In this document: one piece after another, positions 29,301 to 36,134 of the stretch | How positions within the stretch are numbered: position 1 is the first letter of the stretch | Layout: the number at the start of each line of letters is the position of its first letter | Source of the DNA: Bacteroidota bacterium | Lineage (GTDB): Bacteria; Bacteroidota; Bacteroidia; Chitinophagales; Chitinophagaceae | DNA length: 64,000 bases | Direction of reading: 5' to 3' | Assembly: GCA_023415275.1 (NCBI GenBank) | Contig: JAEZLJ010000086.1 | Coordinates: forward strand, 1 to 64,000 | Program-made: the position numbers and the translations under genes | The notes under the pieces: generated by a model | The model's database searches: none | What the model was told of the DNA's origin: nothing | What the model saw: the letters and a program-made list of their open reading frames with translations, nothing else

Positions 29301-30475
29301 AGATCATTGGCATTGTTGCGGGGCATAGAGTCGCCCGAACCTGTCAGGATGATCTTGTTATAAGGATCCCTCTCCCCCATATCCATAAAGGCTACCACAT
29401 CGCGGTAACCAGTTGCATTTTGAAAATCAGGCACGATGCCCAGGCGGTTGGTCACCCAAACCTCCACACGCAATATCTGGATCGGAGACCTTACAATAGG
29501 CAGGTCCTTCATAGCCTTATTGTAGTTCTTCCTGAAATACTGGGCCATCAGGAAGTGGCGGTTCTCTTCATATTCATCAGCCCTGATGCTGAATGACTGG
29601 GTGGCTGAGCTGCCCTGCATGCCTAGTGACTGGCGCTGGGAACGTTGGTTGGCCAGCACGGTGGACAGGTATAATTTACCAAACTGTAGCTGAGTCTTTA
29701 CTCCGAACAATGATTGGGCACCCGGTATCAGTGTTCCTTTAGAAGCAAAACTTACGTTACCCATCTGGAATTGCTTCAGTATCTCATCTTCCTTACCCTG
29801 GTAGTCCAGCTTGAGCTGGTTCTCAAAATCAAAGTTGGCCAGCGTGTTATAGTTAATGGGCAGGTTGATCTTGTCGCCTATTTTGGCATCCACCTGCAAT
29901 TGGGCATTTTCATTAAAATCAAAACCACCCGTTTTTCTCGCTCTTTCAGGCAAGGTCGGGTTTTTAATATTTTGTCCCTGGTACCCTGCGGAAAGATCCA
30001 CATACCCTGAAGGGCGGATCTCTACCTTACCATTCCCGGTAATCCTGTTCACCCAATCTTTGGAAAAGCCAAACTTAGGCTTGAAGTTCCTGCGGTTCAA
30101 ATTAGAAAGCAGGTTAGCCCTTTGCCTGAAATAGGCCTGCTCGTCCTTTTCACCCTGCAGCCTCAGGAATTCGTCCATAGAGAAAGTAGCTGGACTGCGG
30201 TAGTATTGCGTTCCAATCTTTTCTACAATGAAGTATTGTTTGGTCTTGGGGTCGTACTCAATGGTCCGTTTTACAAAACCAGTATCCTTCAGGTCAAAAG
30301 GATTGCGGGTAGGATAATTATAAGGATCGCCCCTGCGGTCTTGCAAAGGATACCTGGATGTGTCCTGTGCTGGTGCCTGCTGGGAATAAAGATGTGGGGC
30401 CTGGAAAAAGCCTAAGGTGGATAAAAGGATGGTAACCACCATCTTAGGGAACTTATAGGTAGAATGGGAAGCCAA
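23309..30475 (-). CDS. sprA: Type IX secretion translocon protein SprA (Sov)
   Basis: The 2388-residue protein is the giant outer-membrane barrel through which T9SS cargo crosses. It shows the characteristic N-terminus (PLQDRRGDPYNYPTRNPFDL, then YYRSPATFSMDEFL), ITGNGKVEIRPSGYVDLSAG, and internal SprA-type segments such as SNIEFIEFWVQDPF and NTEAWFNELRLSKLDEKGGY. It ends in a strand-rich region (RAGVQIRVSLSQ). Length matches the 2300-2500 residues of other SprA proteins and the frame is open throughout. A second possible start lies at 30442, giving a tighter signal peptide. It lies 36 bases after ruvA, presumably co-transcribed. PorV is its usual partner; a PorV-like gene is at 8456-9295. 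Confidence 0.96.
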   Translation of the reverse strand: MASHSTYKFPKMVVTILLSTLGFFQAPHLYSQQAPAQDTSRYPLQDRRGDPYNYPTRNPFDLKDTGFVKRTIEYDPKTKQYFIVEKIGTQYYRSPATFSMDEFLRLQGEKDEQAYFRQRANLLSNLNRRNFKPKFGFSKDWVNRITGNGKVEIRPSGYVDLSAGYQGQNIKNPTLPERARKTGGFDFNENAQLQVDAKIGDKINLPINYNTLANFDFENQLKLDYQGKEDEILKQFQMGNVSFASKGTLIPGAQSLFGVKTQLQFGKLYLSTVLANQRSQRQSLGMQGSSATQSFSIRADEYEENRHFLMAQYFRKNYNKAMKDLPIVRSPIQILRVEVWVTNRLGIVPDFQNATGYRDVVAFMDMGERDPYNKIILTGSGDSMPRNNANDLFNVLSTNPNTRNSSLVQQTLTGLGFQPVQDFEKTFARKLQPSEYYFNPQIGFISLNQPLQPDEVVGVAFQYTSNGKIYQVGEFSQDIPPDSTGNTQKVLFLKLIKATSQRTNLPIWDLMMKNVYSVGFGQLERNDFRLDVTYEEPSAGDKRYLPPANVLPDFKGVPIIQLDNLDRLNNQNDPQPDGLFDYIEGFTVISSQSRIIFPVLEPFGHDLDYVYPSQAEAEKYLFYPLYDTIKAIAQNYTNLDRFKLVGRSKSAVNSEYQLGFNIPRGSVSVTAGGRILQENIDYEINYDLGTLRITNPAIIQSGLPVQVQFENNATFGLQQRNYLGLRLDYLVNRHLTVGATMVRLSERPFFTKQGYGEDPIRNTMYGTDFDYRNDFPRMTKWLNKLPFYSTKAMSSITAYGEAAMLKPGHAPQIGEGGDGVIYIDDFEGTRSTVDLRFPLISWTLASVPQNSPDQNGNILFPEATLNNNLASGYNRAKLAWYNIEPVLQERKNSNNPLRNDPAELSKPETRQVLSTEIFPQRTNDLGQNLLTTFDMAYYPKERGPYNFRTTDLNPSNGGLNTPRKSWGGIMRSIDQTDFETSNIEFIEFWVQDPFINNRNPQGGELYFDLGNISEDVLHDGQRLYENGLPTPTQPNLPVDETVWGKVPRNPIQVTNAFSNDPNDRPFQDVGFDGLTDTAEQRKFQPYLQDLATVVGANSPAFKAAEADPSADNFKGYRDPAYDASPVAGILQRYKNINNPHGNSPVATSTDQFTNAFTLYPDQEELNRDNTLNEVEEYFQYRVELKPGMDQQNNKYITDIREANVRLADGSSRTEKWFLFRIPVKDFQAKVGNIPDLKSIRFMRMFLTDFEDTTVLRFAKLELVRNQWRKFTYEVDTTGNYVPLPTNDPTKVNVLSVNLEENDQRTPIPYRQSPGIERQQQISNNNVQLLLNEQSLSLRLNNLLQTEARGVFKTMSLDLRQYGSLKMFVHAEDMLIPGTHINDGDLNAVVRIGNDFVSNYYEVKIPLRITPWGTRDSLGIWPAENNLDFDLGILTQLKTRRNSTGGSPSVYFQEKGADGKTFAVMGNPNLGEVRGMFLGIENIGQETVNTEAWFNELRLSKLDEKGGYAALGRVDIRLADLGNINISGSMRSIGFGTLEQKVNERSRETFSQYDISTNLDLGRLLPRSSGIQIPMYAGYSKTTTTPEYDPYDLDLKLNQKIDAASSKSIADSIRRDAIDETTIKTLNFTSVKKNKTNGKPAQPWDISNIDLNYSFIHQQRTNPIIELEDVKRTRAAIGYNYSPQPKFIEPLKKVFKSNSPWLALIRDFNFNYKPSLVSIKADVFRQFGVLRNRNVGTSFKLPETFNKFFYFDRYYSLRWDLTRSLTLDFNAVNNARVDEPFGHIDTKEKKDTVKRNFWSGGRNTHYHQEASLTYNLPTSKLPLLDWTTVRATYAAKYDWVAASLLARELGNTLVNGQTRNLTADFDFDRLYTKWRFLRAVYSDAPVAPKPAPTVKDTSNKRKVKDPNQMPNVSGVGKFFARLVTSVKRVGVQYTEDLGTLLPGYLDSTRVLGMNLGTGNPGWKYILGYQPDTSDINEFGRKGLLTRDSLFNALIQQRYNQHISITAQISPIRDLNIDLNLDRTYDKNYSELFKDTGGVDSKLQRFNPYATGSFSMSYISYQTLFTKFDPNEISETFKQFEANRLLLSQRLGGKNVYADPTATTPDGYVQGYGRYAQDVLIPAFLAAYTKKDPMSIQLIKNSNPNLRANPFSSLIPKPNWNITYNGLTRIKGMEKVFTSFTVRHGYNSTLSMNSFNTALLFMDPLRVGYPYFRDTQSGNYIPYFLVPNITISEQFSPLVGVDMSFTNQLAARFEYKKSRQLSLSLVDYQLAENRSTEYSIGVDWRKRGVPFLRNIKIGKSGKGLDNDVTMRFDFSLRDDATANTKLDQNTAFGTAGQKVVRIAPSIDYVMNNRVNIKLYFEQNRTIPKIATTAPITTTRAGVQIRVSLSQ

Positions 30476-30511
30476 GTCTTTTCTCTACAATTAGTTAGTC
30501 AATAAGGGTAA

Positions 30512-31099
30512 TCAAAGGATTTGTAACGCTTTTTTTATCAATAGCTCTACCCCTATTCCGGGATCTTGCGCTAACACCTTTTGGACGGCCTGGTCAGCAG
30601 CCTGGCGATTGATGCCTAAAGCAATCAGTGCATTTAACGCATCGGCCTGCAAAGTATTGCCCTTCCAGGAAGAAATATTTAGGTCAGTATCAATGGGTTG
30701 TTTCGCCAGTTTATCCCTCAGCTCCACTACTATCCTTTCGGCTGTTTTCTTGCCAATTCCCTTAATGGATTCCAGCGCTTTTACATTGCCCTGCACAATG
30801 GCGCGGCTCAGTTCATCCGGCCTCATATAGGAGAGCATCACCCTGGCTGTATTAGAACCAATGCCGCTGATGGCGATCAACTGCAGGAACATTTCCTTTT
30901 CTGCCAGGTCAAAAAAACCAAATAGGATATGCGCATCTTCCCTCACTATGAGATGCGTCTGAATCGTTCCTTTTTCCAGGTCCTGGATATGGGTGTAGGT
31001 ATTCAGACTGATTTGAACCTCGTAACCCACACCGCCTACATCTACCAGCACATAGGAAGGCGTTTTCTTTACAAAATTTCCATTCAAAAAAGCGATCAT
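30512..31099 (-). CDS. ruvA: Holliday junction DNA helicase subunit RuvA
   Basis: RuvA binds Holliday junctions and targets the RuvB motor for branch migration. The 195-residue protein begins MIAFLNGNFVKKTPSYVLVD (OB-fold domain I), has the tandem helix-hairpin-helix domain II (LIAISGIGSNTARVML; LESIKGIGKKTAERIVVEL) and the C-terminal RuvB-contacting domain III (NALIALGINRQAADQAVQKV). I start at 31099 because the 14 extra upstream codons are not part of the family. It precedes sprA on the same strand. Confidence 0.96.
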   Translation of the reverse strand: MIAFLNGNFVKKTPSYVLVDVGGVGYEVQISLNTYTHIQDLEKGTIQTHLIVREDAHILFGFFDLAEKEMFLQLIAISGIGSNTARVMLSYMRPDELSRAIVQGNVKALESIKGIGKKTAERIVVELRDKLAKQPIDTDLNISSWKGNTLQADALNALIALGINRQAADQAVQKVLAQDPGIGVELLIKKALQIL

Positions 31100-31226
31100 A
31101 GGGCTGCAAAGTAAGCAATGGGATGATAATATAAAACCCACCGGGAAGATTATATACCTATACCCAACGAATAAGCGTTTTTTGATGGCAGGATCTTTGG
31201 TTCCTAATCAGTTTTAAATCCCTACG

Positions 31227-31234
31227 TATCTTCG
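31227..31234 (+). promoter_or_regulatory. fabH -7 box
   Basis: TATCTTCG, one mismatch to TAnnTTTG, 21 bases before the fabH ATG. It lies in the 156-base divergent region between ruvA and fabH. Confidence 0.45.
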
Positions 31235-31255
31235 TTGCCTTTTAAAAATTACAAA

Positions 31256-32248
31256 ATGGTTCAAAAGATCACTGCAGCAATTACAGCGGTTGGCGGATAT
31301 GTTCCTGAAACCAAACTCACCAATTTCGACCTGGAAAAGATGGTGGACACTAACGATGAATGGATCAGGACAAGGACAGGTGTGGAGGAAAGGCGTATTT
31401 TAAAAGAGCCCGGCAAAGCCTCTTCCGACCTGGCGGTTCCCGCAGTATTACAGATCTGCGAAAAACGTGGTATCAGTCCTGAAGAAATAGATTGCATCAT
31501 ATGCGCTACCGTTACCCCCGACATGGTTTTCCCTGCTACTGCCAATATCATCAGCGATAAAGTGGGTGCTAAAAATGCCTGGGGCTTTGACCTGGGAGCT
31601 GCCTGCTCAGGGTTTTTATATGCACTTACGGTAGGCGCATCACTGATCGAGAGCCGCCGCTACAAAAAAGTAGTAGTGGTAGGCGTTGATAAAATGAGCT
31701 CCATTATTGACTACAGCGATCGCCAGACCTGCATCATTTTTGGCGACGGGGCGGGAGCAGTATTGCTCGAGCCTAACCATGAAGGTTATGGCGTGCTGGA
31801 TAGCATATTGAAAAGTGATGGTAGCGGACGCCAGTTCCTGCACATGAAAGCTGGAGGATCATTAAAACCTGCATCTGCAGAAACAGTGGCCAACAAAGAA
31901 CACTTCGTGTACCAGGAGGGTCAATCGGTATTTAAGTTCGCAGTAAAAGGCATGGCCGATGTGAGTGCCGAATTGCTGGAAAGGAACAATCTTACAGGCG
32001 ACGACATAGCATGGCTGGTTCCTCACCAGGCCAATAAACGCATTATAGATGCCACCGCCGACAGAATGGGCCTTGACCATAAAAAAGTAATGCTGAATAT
32101 TCAACGCTATGGCAACACCACGGCTGCTACCCTGCCCCTTTGCCTTTGGGAATGGCGCCATGAACTGAACAAAGGCGACAATATAGTGCTGGCAGCATTT
32201 GGTGGCGGATTTACCTGGGGAGCCACCCTGGTAAAATGGGAGTATTAA
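31256..32248 (+). CDS. fabH: Beta-ketoacyl-ACP synthase III
   Basis: FabH starts fatty-acid synthesis by condensing an acyl-CoA primer with malonyl-ACP. The 330-residue protein carries the Cys-His-Asn triad: Cys117 in [13 protein letters not shown], His in VPHQANKRI and Asn in [10 protein letters not shown]. Other signatures are [16 protein letters not shown] and [14 protein letters not shown] at the C-terminus. The ATG at 31256 gives the normal length; an upstream in-frame TTG at 31235 falls next to the promoter box. It stands alone here, not in a fab cluster. Bacteroidota often carry several FabH paralogues, so primer specificity is open. Confidence 0.95.
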   Translation: MVQKITAAITAVGGYVPETKLTNFDLEKMVDTNDEWIRTRTGVEERRILKEPGKASSDLAVPAVLQICEKRGISPEEIDCIICATVTPDMVFPATANIISDKVGAKNAWGFDLGAACSGFLYALTVGASLIESRRYKKVVVVGVDKMSSIIDYSDRQTCIIFGDGAGAVLLEPNHEGYGVLDSILKSDGSGRQFLHMKAGGSLKPASAETVANKEHFVYQEGQSVFKFAVKGMADVSAELLERNNLTGDDIAWLVPHQANKRIIDATADRMGLDHKKVMLNIQRYGNTTAATLPLCLWEWRHELNKGDNIVLAAFGGGFTWGATLVKWEY

Positions 32249-32347
32249 GAAATAGCCAGGCCCGGGGTAGCATTAAATAAGCAACCAGGCAAAAAAACAA
32301 CCGGGTCACATAAATCAGAATCAATAATCAGGGACATGGTATTTCCT

Positions 32348-32355
32348 TACATTTG
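32348..32355 (+). promoter_or_regulatory. sucD -7 box
   Basis: TACATTTG, an exact TAnnTTTG match, 22 bases before the sucD ATG. No -33 TTG at the standard distance. Confidence 0.5.
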
Positions 32356-32377
32356 CCCCCAACTTACAAAATAGAAT

Positions 32378-33253
32378 ATGAGTATCCTTGTCAATAAGAA
32401 TTCTAAAGTGCTTGTACAGGGTTTCACCGGTACTGAGGGCACTTTCCATGCCTCACAGATGATCGAATATGGTACACAGCTGGTAGGTGGAGTTACTCCA
32501 GGCAAAGGCGGAACGACACATCTTGACAGAAGAGTGTTCAATACGGTGGCTGATTGTGTTCAGGAAACCGGCGCTGATGTTTCTATCATATTTGTACCCC
32601 CCGCTTTTGCTGCCGACGCCATTATGGAAGCCGCTGATGCAGGTGTTGGACTGATCGTGTGTATCACTGAGGGCATACCTGTGCAGGATATGGTGAAAGT
32701 GAAAAACTTTATTGAAGGAAAAAATACAAGACTGATAGGGCCAAACTGTCCTGGCGTAATTACAGCCGATGAATGTAAAGTAGGCATCATGCCAGGATTT
32801 GTATTCAAAAAAGGAAGGATAGGCATTGTATCAAAATCAGGAACGTTGACTTACGAGGCAGCCGACCAGGTAGCCAAAGCAGGATTGGGTATTTCCACAG
32901 CCGTAGGTATTGGTGGTGATCCTATCATTGGTACGCCTACCAAAGAGGCAGTTGAATTATTTATGAACGATCCTGAAACAGATGCTATTGTTATGATCGG
33001 TGAGATAGGTGGAGGCATGGAAGCCGAAGCAGCCCGCTGGATCAGGGACAATGGAAATCAAAAGCCCGTGGTTGGATTCATTGCCGGGCAAACGGCCCCT
33101 CCAGGACGACGTATGGGGCATGCCGGTGCCATAGTAGGTGGCGCTGAAGATACTGCTGCTGCTAAAATGAAGATCATGGAAGAATGCGGCATTCACGTGG
33201 TGCAAAGCCCCGCTGATATTGGCATTACCATGGCGCAGGTATTAAAGAAATAA
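32378..33253 (+). CDS. sucD: Succinate-CoA ligase (ADP/GDP-forming) alpha subunit
   Basis: SucD pairs with SucC to make succinate and ATP/GTP from succinyl-CoA in the TCA cycle. The 291-residue protein has the CoA-binding [35 protein letters not shown], the [14 protein letters not shown] segment [10 protein letters not shown] and the phosphorylated His248 in [12 protein letters not shown]. Length is normal. sucC is not in the window, so the subunits are encoded apart. A strong terminator follows. Confidence 0.97.
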   Translation: MSILVNKNSKVLVQGFTGTEGTFHASQMIEYGTQLVGGVTPGKGGTTHLDRRVFNTVADCVQETGADVSIIFVPPAFAADAIMEAADAGVGLIVCITEGIPVQDMVKVKNFIEGKNTRLIGPNCPGVITADECKVGIMPGFVFKKGRIGIVSKSGTLTYEAADQVAKAGLGISTAVGIGGDPIIGTPTKEAVELFMNDPETDAIVMIGEIGGGMEAEAARWIRDNGNQKPVVGFIAGQTAPPGRRMGHAGAIVGGAEDTAAAKMKIMEECGIHVVQSPADIGITMAQVLKK

Positions 33254-33276
33254 TACTTCATTCAATAGAATATAAA

Positions 33277-33312
33277 AGAGGTTGTTTCCAGCAAGAGACA
33301 ACCTCTTTTTTT
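33277..33312 (+). terminator. Rho-independent terminator of sucD
   Basis: AGAGGTTGT (33277-33285) pairs perfectly with ACAACCTCT (33298-33306) around a 12-base loop and is followed by a run of seven T including the last stem base. It lies 23 bases after the sucD stop. Confidence 0.85.
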
Positions 33313-33707
33313 ATGACCCTGCCTCACTACTACCAATAGGCCAACGCTTTCATTAGCTGCGATAAGGTATATCCAGCTCCTGGCTATAGCCATGCTACTG
33401 TACACCAACCCCGTTACAACATCACTATTTCCCTGTTCTATCCCCGTACTATACCCGTGTGCAATCAGGGAAAATACGGGTTAAATACGGAGATACTACG
33501 GGGATAGAACAAGGATACCATACTGATGCCTTATTGAAGATGTATAGCACACCTATTGTTGATGGTAAGAAAATGGTAAGCTAACGGGCAGATGAATCAG
33601 TACTACCTATATGTAGCTTTATCTTTTTTTTAATACTACAATAAACTGTTTCGGGAAAAAGAAGGTATATACTTACACTTTATACCATCTTAATCAATTA
33701 CCTGCAT
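33313..33707. other. Gene-free stretch with an inverted short-repeat island
   Basis: No coding sequence is convincing here. The middle holds the 11-base-unit inverted repeat island at 33425-33511. The part next to the following gene is AT-rich (a run of eight T near 33624) and probably holds its promoter, but no TAnnTTTG box matches cleanly. Confidence 0.6.
33425..33511. repeat. Inverted arrays of an 11-base unit (TACGGGGATAG type)
   Basis: Three units in register at 33475-33485, 33486-33496 and 33497-33507 follow TACGGNNATAN; two 11-base units and a looser 13-base copy of the same motif lie at 33425-33459 in the opposite orientation. The outer arms include a perfect 15-base inverted repeat, TGTTCTATCCCCGTA (33434-33448) against 33497-33511. 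The island could fold as a long imperfect hairpin. Confidence 0.7.
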
Positions 33708-35099
33708 ATGAAAAGAAAACTTTTACCCTTACTGCTTACCGTTATTGCTCATGGCTCCTTTGCCCAGGACAGCAGCTTTCAATTAAAAGATTATAAATAC
33801 CGTACTCCAGGTTTTACTGCATTAGAGCTCAATTTGGGTTTTTCAGGTTGGGTGAATGATGTTAATGCCCCGGAGCCTTATAGCAGAAAATATTCCACTT
33901 GGAACCTGTATCCCTCCAACCTGGATTACTATCATTCTGTTAGCACTGATAAAAGAATGCATACTAGCGTGATCAGATTTTCTCCTTCAGGGTATTTCAG
34001 TACATATGGCCAAAATGATACCAGCACTAAATCACACTCACTCCAGTACAATGTGTACTGGAGTTACACGGACCGTTATTATAAAAAAAATAACTGGTTC
34101 TGGGAATGGGGCAACATTCTGAATCATTCACTGGCCACAAATAAATCAAAATATACAGTCTGGAATACTACGAATACCAACCTGCTTGCTGAAAATATGT
34201 TCATGCTGGGGTTTGGTAAGGGAAGAATAGAAAATGTTACTGATGCGCAAACAGCGCTGTATATATTGAATGACCTGGAACAGCAAGGCCTGTTGGCCAG
34301 CAGCCCAACTTCCGAAAACACCAGGCAATTCGCCCAGCTCATCACAGCTGTTAACAACAAAAGAGTATTTGACAACCGGAGAAGAAGGATCTATGAATTC
34401 ACCCAAATCGATTCCTTTTTGAAAGCATCAGGGTTGATCAGTGTAAACGATATCAGGTATTTTACCACCATCAATGACAATTGGGTAATGGCTTATAATC
34501 CATACCGTTCATCAGGGTCCAATTGGTATATAAAACTGGTACCTGGGGGTGGCATTCAAAAAAACAGCCGTTATTTTAAGGCTGATGGCGTGAATAATTC
34601 AGATAAGCAGACATCAACCTATACTAGTCTGATGCCATTATTAGGTTATGAAAATTACAAACCATTGAACCTGAAGTGGCAACGTAATTTTTCCACTATA
34701 CTAAGCTTTCAGAAAAAATGGAACAGCGACGAGACCAGGAATATATATTTGGGCACTGAATCAGTATCAGAAATAGATACATGGGAATCGATTACCAGGC
34801 TATATAGCCGGTATGGCTGGGGATACTTTCCTAGTAACAGGACTGCCATCAATGCTTTTATCCAAATGAATGCTTCCTTTGCCAAATTTTCCAGGGCGAT
34901 GACATACAAGCAAATGCGAATAATCAGCCCTGAAATAGATTTCAGTGCTGATTATTTTCTGAGCTACAGAACAAGATTAACTGCGCACTGGAACTTAAAC
35001 TACAAATCATCACGAGCAGTTACAAATACGAACGAGACGGTTAATAGTCACGAATTGTCGTCGGGTATCTCCTTTGGATTGACTCATTCTATTTTATAG
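33708..35099 (+). CDS. Probable outer-membrane beta-barrel protein of unknown function
   Basis: The 463-residue product has a signal peptide (MKRKLLPLLLTVIAHGSFAQ) and is rich in Tyr, Trp, Asn and Ser with alternating strands (SLQYNVYWSYTDRYYKKNNW, FSTILSFQKKWNSDETRNIY). It ends SSGISFGLTHSIL, compatible with a barrel's last strand. A helical insert around residues 165-245 contains GKGRIENVTDAQTALYILND, a motif I associate with other Bacteroidota outer-membrane proteins without known function. The gene looks more AT-rich than its neighbours and stands between a repeat island and a terminator, so it may be a lineage-specific insertion. No named family recognised. Confidence 0.65.
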   Translation: MKRKLLPLLLTVIAHGSFAQDSSFQLKDYKYRTPGFTALELNLGFSGWVNDVNAPEPYSRKYSTWNLYPSNLDYYHSVSTDKRMHTSVIRFSPSGYFSTYGQNDTSTKSHSLQYNVYWSYTDRYYKKNNWFWEWGNILNHSLATNKSKYTVWNTTNTNLLAENMFMLGFGKGRIENVTDAQTALYILNDLEQQGLLASSPTSENTRQFAQLITAVNNKRVFDNRRRRIYEFTQIDSFLKASGLISVNDIRYFTTINDNWVMAYNPYRSSGSNWYIKLVPGGGIQKNSRYFKADGVNNSDKQTSTYTSLMPLLGYENYKPLNLKWQRNFSTILSFQKKWNSDETRNIYLGTESVSEIDTWESITRLYSRYGWGYFPSNRTAINAFIQMNASFAKFSRAMTYKQMRIISPEIDFSADYFLSYRTRLTAHWNLNYKSSRAVTNTNETVNSHELSSGISFGLTHSIL

Positions 35100-35111
35100 A
35101 TCCATAATTAT

Positions 35112-35150
35112 AAAAAAGGGCCTGCATTCAATGCAGGCCCTTTTTATTTT
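35112..35150. terminator. Bidirectional Rho-independent terminator
   Basis: GGGCCTGCAT (35118-35127) pairs perfectly with ATGCAGGCCC (35131-35140) over a 3-base loop, with six A before and five T after. It lies between the convergent genes ending at 35099 and 35165 and can end both transcripts. Confidence 0.9.
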
Positions 35151-35164
35151 CATGTCTATTTTAC

Positions 35165-35983
35165 TTAATAACGTTGTCCACGAATGAATGCATTCAGTTC
35201 ATCCCGACTGCTTTGATAGGAAAAAAGGTTATACAGGCCTGAATAATTTACCGGATCTACCGTCCTGGAGTAAGCCAGCTTGGCCAATTCCAGCTTATCA
35301 TTATCTGAACTAAATAGCTGGATAAGTTGCCCTACCTGGGAGGAGGTAAAATAATACCTGCCAATACCCTGCCTTGCCGTATTGAGCTTACCACTGGCAA
35401 ACCATTCCGATTTGATATTACTTACCAATTGCTGAAACTCTGTGGAGCTTACAGCCTGGTTGTAACCATACCCGCCGTTGTTGTATTGCCCATTATTCCT
35501 GTTATTACCATATGCCCTGTCATTATAGCTACCATTGCGGTCATACCTGTCGTCATCATCATACCTTCCATTCCGGTCATTCCTATCATTGTCCCACCTG
35601 CGATCCGAATTGTTCCTGTCATTCCACCTGTCATTACTATTTCGGCCATTATAAGCCGATGCACGTTCATTCATGCTCACCCTTCCCTTTTTATCAATAT
35701 TGATGAAGAGATCATATTGAGAGCGGACGATAAAGTCTGTGGCATAGACCACCTTATTATCACGCTGGCGGTTGCCATTGGATTTGACTACCTGGAGATA
35801 GTGCTGCCCTGCCCGGAGATTATTGAGGTAAATAGAATTACCCGAATATCCATAATTATTGACTGACCGGCCATCAATCAACACCTGGTAATTTTTATTA
35901 CCGGAAAAGGTTACGGTAATATCGCTGGCAAAGGCTGAAACACTCATCAACCCCGCCATCATTAATGTAAAGAAGTTTTTCAT
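35165..35983 (-). CDS. DUF4476-domain secreted protein with Asn/Asp/Arg-rich linker
   Basis: The 272-residue protein has a signal peptide (MKNFFTLMMAGLMSVSAFAS) and an N-terminal beta domain (about 20-105: NKNYQVLIDGRSVNNYGYSG, AGQHYLQVVKSNG). A linker of about 65 residues (110-175) consists almost only of N, D, R, G and Y. The C-terminal helical DUF4476 domain follows (EFQQLVSNIKSEWF, FTSSQVGQLIQLFSSDNDKL, LAKLAYSRTVD). DUF4476 proteins are common secreted proteins of unknown role in Bacteroidota. It is convergent with the barrel gene across a terminator. Confidence 0.85.
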   Translation of the reverse strand: MKNFFTLMMAGLMSVSAFASDITVTFSGNKNYQVLIDGRSVNNYGYSGNSIYLNNLRAGQHYLQVVKSNGNRQRDNKVVYATDFIVRSQYDLFINIDKKGRVSMNERASAYNGRNSNDRWNDRNNSDRRWDNDRNDRNGRYDDDDRYDRNGSYNDRAYGNNRNNGQYNNGGYGYNQAVSSTEFQQLVSNIKSEWFASGKLNTARQGIGRYYFTSSQVGQLIQLFSSDNDKLELAKLAYSRTVDPVNYSGLYNLFSYQSSRDELNAFIRGQRY

Positions 35984-36134
35984 TTTTTAATTTCCTCCAA
36001 TACATCAGATTGCTACCCATAGCAAATGTTTATAGCTGGATAGGTAAACAAAAGTTAAAGCTACTACCCATGATAAATCACAATTGGAAACGGGGTTTTT
36101 ATGTAATTATGCATGTTAGCGCATCCTACCATAG

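Noticed and set aside
33255..33707. Search for an insertion-sequence remnant around the inverted repeat
   Set aside because: The inverted arms are built of short tandem units, no transposase fragment lies between them and no target-site duplication is evident.
35327..35866. Plus-strand open frame of 179 codons rich in Ile, Val and Pro
   Set aside because: It mirrors the low-complexity N/D/R linker of the minus-strand DUF4476 gene; its odd composition is a by-product of that linker.
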